Assembly: GCA_963849605.1 (NCBI GenBank)
Contig: CAWKHX010000002.1
Span: 62,001 to 126,000, forward strand
DNA length: 64,000 nt
Source: DASPHG01 sp963849605
GTDB taxonomy: Bacteria; Actinomycetota; Thermoleophilia; Solirubrobacterales; Thermoleophilaceae
Direction: 5' to 3'
Shown here: positions 23,456 through 31,248 of the stretch, one piece after another
Numbering within the stretch: position 1 is the stretch's first letter
Layout: each line of letters opens with the position of its first letter
Made by a program: the position numbers and the translations under genes
Notes under the pieces: model-generated
Told to the model about the DNA's origin: nothing
The model's database searches: none
Seen by the model: the letters and a program-made list of their open reading frames with translations, nothing else

Positions 23456-24652
23456 GTGCGGATCCTGAGCGTGGGGAACCTGTACCCGCCCCACCACTTC
23501 GGCGGGTACGAGCTCATCTGGCGCGGAGCCGTCGAGCATCTGCGGGACTCCGGGCACGAGATCCGGATCCTCACGACCGACCACCGCCACCCCTCGCCGG
23601 ACCCCGCCATCCCCGAGGACCCGGACTGCCACCGCGAGCTCCGGTGGTACTGGCGCGAGCACGAGTTCCCGCGGATCAGCCCGCGCGCGCGCCTGCGGCT
23701 CGAGCGCCACAACGCGCGCGTGTTGGAGCGCCATCTCGACGAGTGGTCGCCCGATCTCGTCGCGTGGTGGCCGATGGGCGGCATGTCGCTGTCGCTCGTG
23801 GAGCGCGTGCACCGCGCCGGGCTCCCCTCGGTCGCCGTCGTCATGGACGACTGGCCCACGCTACGGCCCCAAGGTCGATGCGTGGCAGGCGCCGCTCTAC
23901 CGGCACCCGCGGCGCGGCCGGCTCGTCGAGCGGCTGACGGGCGTCCCGTCCTTGGGCGACCTCGGCTCGCGCACGCGCTGGATCTTCATCAGCCGGCACC
24001 AGCTCGAGCAGACCGAGGGCGCGCTCGGTGCCGCTGCCGGGCGCGCGCGTCGCGCACGCAGGCGTCGACGAGCGAGCTGTTCCGCCAGGCGCCCGAGCAT
24101 CCGTGGCGGTGGCGACTCCTGTACTGCGGCCGGATCGACCCGCGCAAGGGCATCGACCTGGCCGTGGCGGCTCTGCCGCTCCTGCCGGACGAGGCGACCC
24201 TGCGCGTGGTCGGCGACGGCGACGCCGAGCACCGCGAGGAGCTCGAGCGGCAGGCGCGCGAGCTGGGCGTGAGCGACCGCGTGCACTTCGAGCGCGTCGA
24301 TCGTGACCGCCTGCCGCAGACCTTCGCCGAGCACGACGTCCTGCTGTTCCCCGTGCGCTGGCCGGAGCCGTGGGGGCTCGTGCCGCTCGAGGCGATGGCG
24401 GTGGGCCTGCTCGTCGTCGCTAGCGGCCGCGGCGGATCGGCCGAGTACCTCGACGACGGCGCCAACTGCCTGCTCGCCGACCCGGACGGCGGGGCCGAGC
24501 CGCTCGCCGCCGCCCTGCGCCGGCTCGCGGACGAACCCGAGCTGCGAGCCCGCCTGCGCGCGGGCGGGCTCGCGACCGCCGGGCGCTACCCCGACACCGC
24601 GTTCGCGAGCGCGGTGGCAGACATGGCCGCCGAGACGGCGGCAGCGGCTTGA
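23456..24652 (+). CDS. Glycosyltransferase family 4 with three indels in the middle
   Basis: The frame is open for 398 codons, but the middle (about residues 136-205) is nonsense in this frame and reads as good protein in the other two. The intended sequence seems to be DDWPTYGPKVDAWQAPLYRHP, then RTRWIFISRHQLEQTEGALG, then VPLPGARVAHAGVD, and back to LFRQAPEHPWRWRLLYCGR. Breaks lie near 23861, 24026 and 24071, each an extra base, with net frame restored. The ends are normal: NLYPPHHFGGYELIWRGA (GG donor loop) and PWGLVPLEAMAVGLLVVASGRGG. Divergent from the GT2 gene at 22476. Either consensus errors or a decaying gene; as written, the middle 70 residues would be scrambled. Confidence 0.75.
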   Translation: MRILSVGNLYPPHHFGGYELIWRGAVEHLRDSGHEIRILTTDHRHPSPDPAIPEDPDCHRELRWYWREHEFPRISPRARLRLERHNARVLERHLDEWSPDLVAWWPMGGMSLSLVERVHRAGLPSVAVVMDDWPTLRPQGRCVAGAALPAPAARPARRAADGRPVLGRPRLAHALDLHQPAPARADRGRARCRCRARASRTQASTSELFRQAPEHPWRWRLLYCGRIDPRKGIDLAVAALPLLPDEATLRVVGDGDAEHREELERQARELGVSDRVHFERVDRDRLPQTFAEHDVLLFPVRWPEPWGLVPLEAMAVGLLVVASGRGGSAEYLDDGANCLLADPDGGAEPLAAALRRLADEPELRARLRAGGLATAGRYPDTAFASAVADMAAETAAAA

Positions 24653-25563
24653 GCGCCGAGGTCGCCGTCGCCGTCGTGTCGTGGAACACCCGCGACGTGC
24701 TCGAGCGCTGCCTGCGCTCGCTCGAGCCGGACGTCGAGTCGGGGCTCGCGTCGGTGTGGGTTGTCGACAACGGCTCTACCGACGGGTCGCCCGAGCTCGT
24801 GCGCGAGCGCTTCGGCTGGGCCAAGCTCGAGGAGCCGGGTGAGAACCTCGGCTACGGGCCCGCCGTGAACCTGGTGGCCGAGCGCACCGACGCGCCCTGG
24901 CTCGCCGCCTCCAACGCCGACGTCGAGCTCGAGCCCGGCGCGCTCGCCCGCCTGCTCGCCACAGCCCGCGAGTCGGGCGCGGGCTCCGTGGCGCCCCGTC
25001 TGATCCTCCCGGACGGCTCGACGCAGCACTCGGTGTACGGGTTCGCGAACCTCCCGTCGCTGATCGCCTTCAACAGCGGCGTGTACCGGCTCGTCCCGGA
25101 GCTCGGCGACCGGCTGCTGATCGAGGGCCACTGGGACCCCACGCGCCCGCGCGAGGTGCCCTGGGCCCTCGGTGCGTTCCTGCTCCTGCGTCGCGAGGCG
25201 TTCGACGCCGCGGGCGGCTTCGATCCCGCCCAGTGGCTCTACGCCGAGGACGTCGACCTCGGCTGGCGGCTCGGCCGCGCGGGCTGGCGGACCCTCTACG
25301 AACCGGCCGCCCGCGTGCACCACGCATCCGGCGCCGCGGCGCGCCAGGCGTTCGGCGAGCAGCCGTACGAGCGCTGGATGGCGGCGACCTACGACTGGAT
25401 CGAGCGCCGCCGCGGCCGTCCGCGCCGGATCGCGACCGCGGCGATCAACCTCGCGGGAGCGCTCCTGCGGCGCGACCGCGCGTGGGCGCGTATCCACCGG
25501 CGCGCGCTCAGCGCTGGGCGTGATGGACGACGTGCGGGACCTTCCAGCCCGCCGTCGCCCTGA
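24649..25563 (+). CDS. Glycosyltransferase family 2, rhamnosyltransferase-like
   Basis: 304 residues. AVVSWNTRDVLERCLRSL and VVDNGSTDGSPELV are the donor-site start; NADVELEPGAL is the metal motif; LGAFLLLRREAFDAAGGFDP and YAEDVDLGWRLGRAGW hold the catalytic region. This pattern (SWN, VDNxSxDGS, EDVDLxxR) is typical of WbbL/dTDP-rhamnosyl transferases, but no rhamnose genes are in the window, so the donor may be the CDP-sugar made by rfbF-rfbG (inference). It overlaps the preceding gene by four bases. The last 56 bases overlap the convergent methyltransferase gene. Confidence 0.88.
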   Translation: MSAEVAVAVVSWNTRDVLERCLRSLEPDVESGLASVWVVDNGSTDGSPELVRERFGWAKLEEPGENLGYGPAVNLVAERTDAPWLAASNADVELEPGALARLLATARESGAGSVAPRLILPDGSTQHSVYGFANLPSLIAFNSGVYRLVPELGDRLLIEGHWDPTRPREVPWALGAFLLLRREAFDAAGGFDPAQWLYAEDVDLGWRLGRAGWRTLYEPAARVHHASGAAARQAFGEQPYERWMAATYDWIERRRGRPRRIATAAINLAGALLRRDRAWARIHRRALSAGRDGRRAGPSSPPSP

Positions 25564-26191
25564 GCTTGAAGCGGCCGTACTCGCGAACGTCGTCGAAGCC
25601 CGCGGTCCAGAGCATCCGCCGCCAGGTGCGCGGGTTCGGCTCCCAGAAGACGACATCCTTCGGCCGGTCGGCGCGGTACCGGCTGACCGCGACCGGCAGG
25701 TGGGCGGCGCGCGGCCAGTAGGCCTCCGCCGAGACGAAGCGCCCCCCCTCCTTCACGAGCCCCGCGATCCGCTCGAGCGCCAGCAGCTGGTCGCGCAGGT
25801 GGATCAGGACCGAGCCGCAGAAGGCGAAGTCGAACGTGCCGAGCTCCTCGGGCCGCGCGTCGTAGATCGAGACGACACGACGCTCGACATTCGACCCGAG
25901 CGCCTCCTTCGCAACCGCGAAGTTCGCGCCGCGCGCCTCCTCGGGGAACTGCTTCGGCCGCCGGCGCGGCGGCCAGTCGAGCAGGCGCTCGTCGTCCAGG
26001 TCGATGCCGACCACCTCGCCCCCGCGGCGCTCCATCTCGAATGCCCAGAAGCCGTCCCACGTCCCGACGTCGAGGCAGCGCATGCCCTCGAGCGACTCGG
26101 GCAGCCCGTAGCGGTCGACGAACGGGCGCAGGTCGAACATGCCCTCCGTCACCTGGCCCGGTGCCAGCTCGATCGTGTGGTACCAACCCAT
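25508..26191 (-). CDS. SAM methyltransferase, WYHTIELAPG family
   Basis: 227 residues. GWYHTIELAPGQVTEGMFDL opens the protein, followed by the SAM loop CLDVGTWDGFWAFEMERRGG, the acidic IDLDDE and FDFAFCGSVLIHLRDQ. The WYHTIxL...G...DLR opening recalls the CmoB/DUF1698 type of methyltransferases. In this setting it probably O-methylates a sugar. It is a paralogue of the gene at 26982 and of the C-terminal domain of the flippase at 19162. Start ATG 26191. Its 5' side faces the divergent gene at 26314 across 122 bases that contain the second CTATAG dyad. Confidence 0.88.
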   Translation of the reverse strand: MGWYHTIELAPGQVTEGMFDLRPFVDRYGLPESLEGMRCLDVGTWDGFWAFEMERRGGEVVGIDLDDERLLDWPPRRRPKQFPEEARGANFAVAKEALGSNVERRVVSIYDARPEELGTFDFAFCGSVLIHLRDQLLALERIAGLVKEGGRFVSAEAYWPRAAHLPVAVSRYRADRPKDVVFWEPNPRTWRRMLWTAGFDDVREYGRFKLRATAGWKVPHVVHHAQR

Positions 26192-26230
26192 CCGGCGCGT
26201 GACCCTACCTGGGGCCAGGAACCATCGAGT

Positions 26231-26268
26231 GCTGAATCAGCCCCGCTATAGGGGGGTCGATTCAGCAA
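26231..26268. repeat. Dyad element, copy 2: 9-bp arms, 20-nt loop with CTATAG core
   Basis: TGCTGAATC (26231-26239) pairs exactly with GATTCAGCA (26260-26268). The 20-base loop contains CCCC-GCTATAG-GGGG. CTATAG occupies the same loop position as in the element at 16563-16602, and both right arms are followed by AC, but the arm sequences differ in a compensating way. It lies between divergent genes, so it cannot simply be a terminator. Confidence 0.75.
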
Positions 26269-26313
26269 CCGCGTGACGCTTCGTCGGGACGGGCCGGCGG
26301 CTAGGGTGCCGCC

Positions 26314-26985
26314 ATGCTCGACCAGAGCCGGGAACGCATCCTCAGTGAGGTCGCGGACGACGCCCTCGTCCTCGACATCGGCGGCTGGGGCAAGCCGTTT
26401 CCGCGCGCCGATTGGGTGGTCGACATGAAGGACTACGCGACCCGCGGGCTGTACGGGCGCGAGCCGGGCGGCGAGGAGCGCTTCAGCGCCGAGACCTGGG
26501 TCCAGCGCGACGTCTGCGGCGCGGACCCGCTCCCGTTCGAGGACGACCGGTTCGACTTCGTCGTCTGCTCGCAGACGCTCGAGGACGTCCGCGACCCGGT
26601 CCGCGTCTGCGCCGAGATCATGCGCGTCGGCAAGGCCGGCTACATCGAGACGCCGTCCCGGCTCGAGGAGCAGAGCTTCGGCTTTCAGGGCCCGTGGGTC
26701 GGCTGGGGCCACCACCACTGGCTGGTCGAGACCGGCGAGGGGCGGATCGAGTTCGTCTTCAAGCACCACGTGATGCACGGCCGCGCCAGCGACCATTTCC
26801 CGGCCGGCTTCCACGAGACGCTGACGCCGGAGGAATGCGTCGAGACGCTCTGGTGGGAGGGCTCGTTCGAGGCCGGCGAGCGCTTCATCGAGGACGCCGA
26901 CGAGCTCGACGCCTACCTGGCCGACTTCGTCGCGGCAGAGCTCCAGCAGCGCAATTACAAGCGGCGCCGGTGGTTCGTCTTTTGA
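26314..26985 (+). CDS. Class I SAM methyltransferase (Methyltransf_11 type)
   Basis: 223 residues. ALVLDIGGWGKPFPRADWVVDM holds a modified SAM loop (DIGGWG instead of DxGxGxG), then WVQRDVCGADPLPFEDDRFDFVVCSQTLED (residues about 62-91) gives motifs for the D-x-LPF-x-D-x-FD signature, and RVGKAGYIETPSR follows. The C-terminus is Tyr/Arg rich (RNYKRRRWFVF). These proteins often methylate glycans or lipids next to glycosyltransferases. ATG start. Its stop overlaps the TTG start of the next methyltransferase by four bases, so the two are probably translated together. Confidence 0.85.
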   Translation: MLDQSRERILSEVADDALVLDIGGWGKPFPRADWVVDMKDYATRGLYGREPGGEERFSAETWVQRDVCGADPLPFEDDRFDFVVCSQTLEDVRDPVRVCAEIMRVGKAGYIETPSRLEEQSFGFQGPWVGWGHHHWLVETGEGRIEFVFKHHVMHGRASDHFPAGFHETLTPEECVETLWWEGSFEAGERFIEDADELDAYLADFVAAELQQRNYKRRRWFVF

Positions 26986-27716
26986 ACCCCTCCGAGGCCG
27001 TCGCCGCCAACGCCGGCTGGTACCACACGATCGAGCTGGCGCCCGGCGTCGTCACGCCGGGGCAGATCGACCTGCGCGAGACGGCGGGGAAGGTCCTGCC
27101 GGACGACCTCTCCGGCAAGCGCGCGCTCGACGTCGGCACCTTCGACGGCTTCTGGGCGTTCGAGATGGAGCGCCGCGGCGCGGACGTCGTGGCGATCGAC
27201 CTGCCGGCGCTCGAGGCGGCGGAGTGGCCGACGCTCAACCGCGCGCGGCTCGAGTCGACCGCGCGCGAGTGGGGCCTCGAGCTCGGCCGCGGCTTCCGCC
27301 TCGCCTCCGAGGCGCTCGACTCATCCGTCGAGCGCGTGGTCTGCCACGTGCAGGAGCTCGAGCGCGACCGGGTCGGCGGCCCGGTCGACTTCGTCTTCAG
27401 CGGGGCGATCCTGCTGCACCTGCGCGACCCCGTCGGAGCGCTCGAGCGCATCCACAGCGTGCTCGAGCCGGGCGGGCAGCTCGTGATCGTCGAGCCGTTC
27501 TCGCCGCGCACGACGATCCGGTCGCCGCGCGGGCCGGTGGCCGAGTTCCAGCCGCTCACGACGCCGTTCAACTGGTGGGTCGCCAACCTGGCGGGCCTCA
27601 AGGCGTGGCTGACCGCGGCCGGCTTCGAGGGGATCGAGCGACTCGGCTTCCACCGCCCGCCGTCGGTGAAGCAGATGCGCCAGTGGCAGGTGGCGTACTC
27701 GGCGCGCGCCGCCTAG
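26982..27716 (+). CDS. SAM methyltransferase, WYHTIELAPG family (paralogue)
   Basis: 244 residues from a TTG at 26982 that overlaps the preceding stop. It starts NPSEAVAANAGWYHTIELAPG, then LDVGTFDGFWAFEMERRGAD, VAIDLPALEA and FVFSGAILLHLRDPVGALERI. The same opening and SAM loop occur in the 25508 protein and in the C-terminal domain of the 19162 protein. It differs by an insertion around the ARLESTAREWGLELG segment. Likely modifies the same glycan at another position. The upstream in-frame extension to 26412 is a shadow of the previous gene. Its stop overlaps the next convergent gene by four bases. Confidence 0.87.
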   Translation: MNPSEAVAANAGWYHTIELAPGVVTPGQIDLRETAGKVLPDDLSGKRALDVGTFDGFWAFEMERRGADVVAIDLPALEAAEWPTLNRARLESTAREWGLELGRGFRLASEALDSSVERVVCHVQELERDRVGGPVDFVFSGAILLHLRDPVGALERIHSVLEPGGQLVIVEPFSPRTTIRSPRGPVAEFQPLTTPFNWWVANLAGLKAWLTAAGFEGIERLGFHRPPSVKQMRQWQVAYSARAA

Positions 27717-29557
27717 ACGCGCCGCGCCCGCACGAAGCAGAACTGGGTCCCCTCACCCACGATCCGCTCGATCTCCATGCCGCCGTCGGCGGCGGCCGCG
27801 CGCAGGTCGTCGAGGTCGACCGCCGAGCCGACCCAGGCAGGCGACCGCTGACCGCGCGGCCAGCGCCCGCGGAGCGCTGACCAGCGCCGCCGCGGCCCCT
27901 CGTGCGGGGCCCGGTGCACGACCGGCGCGTTCGAGACCTGGAACAGCGCGTGCCCGCCCGGCCGTAGGACGCGCCCCATCTCGCGCACGTACCCGAGCGT
28001 GACCTCCGGGTCGGGGATGTGCTGAAGGACGATGTGGGAGATGCAGACCTCGGCGCTGCCGTCCGGGATCCCGCTCAGCGTCTTCCCGTCGCCGAGCCTC
28101 CACTCGACGTTGTCGAGCCCGGGGTTCTGCTCGCGCGCGATCTCGAGCATCCGCGGCGCGACGTCGACCGCGGTCACGCTGCCCACCCGGGCGGCGATCG
28201 CGCGGGTCATCCGGCCCGCGCCGCAGCCGAGCTCGACCACGTGGTCCGATGGGTCGAGCTCGGCGTCGAGCGCGCCGAGCAGCACGTCGACATCGTGCTC
28301 GCCGGAGGCCCAGAAGTGCTCCAGGTCGGGGTCCGAGTAGTCGAGCTCGTTGCTGATGAAGAACCATGGGTTCTCCTTCGCGCGCCTGTCCCAGAACCGG
28401 CGCGGGTCCGAGCGCCAGCCCGCGACCGCGTAGCAGGCGAGCACCGCGAACACGGGCTCGAACGGCGCGCGGTAGCGCGTGCCGCTGTTCGCGACGTAGA
28501 CGAAGCAGGCGAGCACGAACATGCACGCGAGCGGCACGGCGATCCCGGGCCGCCGACGCGCCATCCACAGCCCGACGAGGCCGAGCGGCAGCAGGATCCA
28601 CCAGATCACGAGGCCGATCCAGGTCAGCGTGCGCGAGCGGCCCTGGAACTGGACCTCGTTCAGCGCCTCGTCCGGGTCGCGGACGTCCCAGAAGCGCGAC
28701 AGGCCGTTCCAGAAGACCGCCTTCGGGACCGAGCTCGGGTGGTCCTCGACGTAATCGAGCGCGCGGTCGCGCAGCTCGGCCCGGAGCTCGTCGTCCGGCA
28801 GCGGGTGCGCGGGGTCGAACAGGTCGGCGTCGCGGGTCGTCTGCGGCCGCCAGATCCACGGATGCTCGTCGTCGTGCGCAGCGTCGTCGTTGAAGACGCC
28901 GTAGATGCCGGCGTCCTGCACCGAGAGCGGCAGGAACGAGTCGAACTCGGCGTAGTTGCGGATCGTCCACGGAGCGATCACCAGGGCACAGGCCGCGAGC
29001 GCGATCGCCGCCCGCGAGAGCCCTCGCCGCCAGCCCCAGCCGATGAGGATCGCCGGCACGACCGCGGCGAGGATGGTCAGCGCCGACGGCTTGACCAGGA
29101 CGAGCACGCCCGAGAGCGCGCCCGCGGCGACCACCCGGGCCATGTCGGGTCTTCGATCGAGGACCAGCAGGAGAATCCCGAGCGTCAGCGGCACGGCGAG
29201 CGCCTCGGCGAACAGCCGCGCCTCGTACTGCCAGATGAACGGGTGCACGGCCGCGACGAACGCCGCGGCGGTCCCCACCCAGGGCCCGAACAGACGCCGT
29301 CCGAGCAGCCACGTCAGCGTGATCGTGAGCGGCCCGAGGACGAGGACCTGGAGCAGCATCACGGCGTCCGGGTTCTCGCCGCCGACCGCGTAGAGCACCC
29401 CGACGACCAGCGGGTAGCCCGGCGTCTTCCAGGCTGAGGGGTGCGGAATGCCGTAGGGCGTCGACGACCAGAACCAGTCGCCGGCGGCGATGAACTTGCC
29501 CTCGAGGTCGTACTCGATCTCGTCGCCCGCGAGGGTGTGGTCCCACGTGACGAGCAC
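27713..29557 (-). CDS. Membrane glycosyltransferase (GT39/ArnT-like) fused to a SAM methyltransferase; start uncertain
   Basis: 614 residues from GTG 29557. The N-terminal ~385 residues are a polytopic GT-C enzyme: a luminal acidic loop (DHTLAGDEIEYDLEGKF), KTPGYPLVVGVLYAVGG, a run of hydrophobic helices and NSGTRYRAPFEPVFAVL. These enzymes use polyprenyl-phosphate sugars on the outer face of the membrane. After WDRRAKENPWFFISNELDY comes a methyltransferase: VVELGCGAGRMTRAIAA, VTAVDVAPRMLEIA and VLQHIPDP. The GTG lies inside the family sequence: the first membrane helix (LQLLLGAIALGLLIRVVYVL) is encoded upstream in the same frame, back to 29662, with no ATG, GTG or TTG there. An ATA at 29662 overlaps the cysO stop as ATAG. 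Non-standard initiation or a base error is likely. Confidence 0.82.
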   Translation of the reverse strand: MLVTWDHTLAGDEIEYDLEGKFIAAGDWFWSSTPYGIPHPSAWKTPGYPLVVGVLYAVGGENPDAVMLLQVLVLGPLTITLTWLLGRRLFGPWVGTAAAFVAAVHPFIWQYEARLFAEALAVPLTLGILLLVLDRRPDMARVVAAGALSGVLVLVKPSALTILAAVVPAILIGWGWRRGLSRAAIALAACALVIAPWTIRNYAEFDSFLPLSVQDAGIYGVFNDDAAHDDEHPWIWRPQTTRDADLFDPAHPLPDDELRAELRDRALDYVEDHPSSVPKAVFWNGLSRFWDVRDPDEALNEVQFQGRSRTLTWIGLVIWWILLPLGLVGLWMARRRPGIAVPLACMFVLACFVYVANSGTRYRAPFEPVFAVLACYAVAGWRSDPRRFWDRRAKENPWFFISNELDYSDPDLEHFWASGEHDVDVLLGALDAELDPSDHVVELGCGAGRMTRAIAARVGSVTAVDVAPRMLEIAREQNPGLDNVEWRLGDGKTLSGIPDGSAEVCISHIVLQHIPDPEVTLGYVREMGRVLRPGGHALFQVSNAPVVHRAPHEGPRRRWSALRGRWPRGQRSPAWVGSAVDLDDLRAAAADGGMEIERIVGEGTQFCFVRARRV

Positions 29558-29658
29558 GTAGACGACGCGGATCAGGAGCCCCAGCGCGATCGCGCCGAGG
29601 AGCAGCTGGAGGTCGCGCCGGGGAATCGAGGCCAGCGCGGCGCGCGCCCGCGCGAGCG

Positions 29659-29943
29659 CTATCGGTGGCTCCCCCCGGCGACGGCCGGGAGGATCGTCAC
29701 CTCGTCGCCGTCCTCGACGGCCGTCTCGAGGCCCTCGAGGAAGCGGATGTCCTCTCCACCGACGTACACGTTCACGAAGCGGCGCAGGTCGCCGTCCTCG
29801 GCGATCCGCTCGCGCAGGCCGTCGTAGCGCTCGTAGAGCCCGTCGAGGACCTCGCCGACCGTGCCGGCGTCCTCGACCGTGGTCTCCGCCTCGCCGGCGG
29901 TGACCGCGCGAAGCTGAGTCGGGATCTTGACCGTGATCGCCAC
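29659..29943 (-). CDS. cysO: CysO/MoaD-like ubiquitin-fold sulfur carrier
   Basis: 94 residues of the beta-grasp fold. It follows mycobacterial CysO throughout: ITVKIPTQLRAVTAG, RRFVNVYVGGEDIRFLEGLE and EDGDEVTILPAVAGG. The Gly-Gly end is the site that is adenylated and turned into a thiocarboxylate carrying sulfide for cysteine synthesis. Three residues (SHR) follow the Gly-Gly, so a JAMM-type protease such as Mec must trim it, as known for extended CysO proteins. Its neighbour thrC ends ten bases upstream, and cysM and mec are not here, so the partner PLP enzyme may be ThrC (inference). Its stop overlaps the presumed start region of the GT39-like gene. Confidence 0.9.
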   Translation of the reverse strand: MAITVKIPTQLRAVTAGEAETTVEDAGTVGEVLDGLYERYDGLRERIAEDGDLRRFVNVYVGGEDIRFLEGLETAVEDGDEVTILPAVAGGSHR

Positions 29944-29953
29944 GGGCGGAATG

Positions 29954-31177
29954 TTATGTGGCTAGCGCGACGTGGCTCTCGAACGACTCGACGCTCGGCT
30001 CCACCGTCGTGACGTCGAAGGTGCCGCGCACGGCGTCCAGGGTCTTCAGTCCCTCGCCCGTGATCACCAGCACGACGCGCTCATCCGGGTCGATGTCGCC
30101 ACGTTCGGCGAGCTTCCGGAGCGTCGCCGTGGTGACCCCGCCGGCCGTCTCGGTGAAGATGCCGGTGGTCCTGGCGAGCAGGGAGATGCCCTCGCGGATC
30201 TCGTCGTCCGTGACCGAGTCGATGCCCCCGCCGCTGCGGCGGGCGAGCTCGAGCGCGTACGGGCCGTCGGCCGGGTTCCCGATCGCGAGCGACTTGGCGA
30301 TCGTGTCGGGCTTCACCGGCTTGCAGATGTCCCAGCCGGCGTCGAACGCGTGCGCGACCGGGGAGCAGCCCTCGGCCTGGGCCCCGTTGAACGCGGGCGT
30401 CTCACCCTCGAGCAGGCCCACCTCGACCCACTCCTCGAAGCCGCGCGCGATCTTCGTGAACAGCGATCCGGACGCGATCGGGGCGACGACCCGGTCGGGC
30501 AGCTCGAAGCCGAGCTGCTCCGCGATCTCGTAGCCGAGCGTCTTCGACCCCTCGGCGTAGTACGGGCGGACGTTCACGTTCACGAACGCCCACGGCCGGT
30601 CGTGCGAGAGCTCGGTGCAGAGCTTGTTGACGTCGTCGTAGTTGCCGTTCACGGCGACCAGGTTGGTGCCGTAGACGCCGGTGGCGAGGATCTTCTGCTC
30701 CTCGAGGTCGGCGGGCACGAACACGTAGGACTCGAGCCCCGCCGCCGCGGAATGAGCCGCGACCGCGTTCGCGAGATTCCCGGTGGATGCGCACGCGACG
30801 ACCTCGTAGCCGAGCTCGCGCGCCTTGGCGAGCGCGACGTTGACGACTCGGTCCTTGAACGAGTGCGTCGGGTTGGCGGCGTCGTTCTTGACCCACACCT
30901 CGCGGATGCCGAGCGCGGCCGCGAGCCGGTCGGCCCGGACGAGCGGCGTCGTGCCGGCGTCGAGGGCGGTCTGCGGCCGGCGCTCGAACGGCAGGAAGTC
31001 GGCGTAGCGCCAGATCGAGCGCGGGCCGGCCTGGATCTTGCGCCGGGTCTCGGCGGCGTCGAGGTCGGAGAAGTCGTACGCGACCTCGAGCGGCCCGAAG
31101 CACTTGTCACAGACGTACAGCGCTTCGAGCGGGTACTCGGTGGAACATTCTTTGCACTTCAGGGCTTCGACGGCCAT
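29954..31177 (-). CDS. thrC: Threonine synthase-like PLP enzyme
   Basis: 407 residues from ATG 31177, preceded by GAGGAG about 13 bases upstream. A zinc ribbon opens it (LKCKECSTEYP, YVCDKCFGPLEV), as in many actinobacterial and archaeal threonine synthases. The PLP lysine is in NPTHSFKDR (about residue 105), and ACASTGNLANAVAAHSA is the phosphate-binding region. Threonine synthase converts O-phosphohomoserine to threonine. Upstream is a SAM-I riboswitch, and downstream a sulfur carrier, a setting that fits methionine/cysteine rather than threonine supply, so homocysteine or cystathionine synthesis from phosphohomoserine should be considered. The frame is open to 31255, but that part lies in the riboswitch leader. 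Confidence 0.9.
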   Translation of the reverse strand: MAVEALKCKECSTEYPLEALYVCDKCFGPLEVAYDFSDLDAAETRRKIQAGPRSIWRYADFLPFERRPQTALDAGTTPLVRADRLAAALGIREVWVKNDAANPTHSFKDRVVNVALAKARELGYEVVACASTGNLANAVAAHSAAAGLESYVFVPADLEEQKILATGVYGTNLVAVNGNYDDVNKLCTELSHDRPWAFVNVNVRPYYAEGSKTLGYEIAEQLGFELPDRVVAPIASGSLFTKIARGFEEWVEVGLLEGETPAFNGAQAEGCSPVAHAFDAGWDICKPVKPDTIAKSLAIGNPADGPYALELARRSGGGIDSVTDDEIREGISLLARTTGIFTETAGGVTTATLRKLAERGDIDPDERVVLVITGEGLKTLDAVRGTFDVTTVEPSVESFESHVALAT

Positions 31178-31199
31178 AGGGAAAAAGCTCCTCTCTATG

Positions 31200-31234
31200 T
31201 GAAACGGGCCCCCGTGCTGTGCACAAGGGGCCCC
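31200..31234 (-). terminator. GC-rich hairpin after the SAM riboswitch (attenuator candidate)
   Basis: On the minus strand GGGCCCC-UU-GUGC-ACA-GCAC-GGGGG-CCC (31233-31206) forms a very stable stem, followed by GUUUCAC. The short U run makes it a weak intrinsic terminator. Lying between the SAM aptamer and the thrC ribosome-binding site, it is the obvious expression platform: terminate when SAM is bound. No antiterminator pairing was worked out. Confidence 0.6.
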
Positions 31235-31248
31235 AGTCGAAGCTCCAC

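Noticed and set aside
26412..26981. N-terminal extension of the methyltransferase at 26982
   Set aside because: It is the frame-shifted shadow of the gene at 26314.
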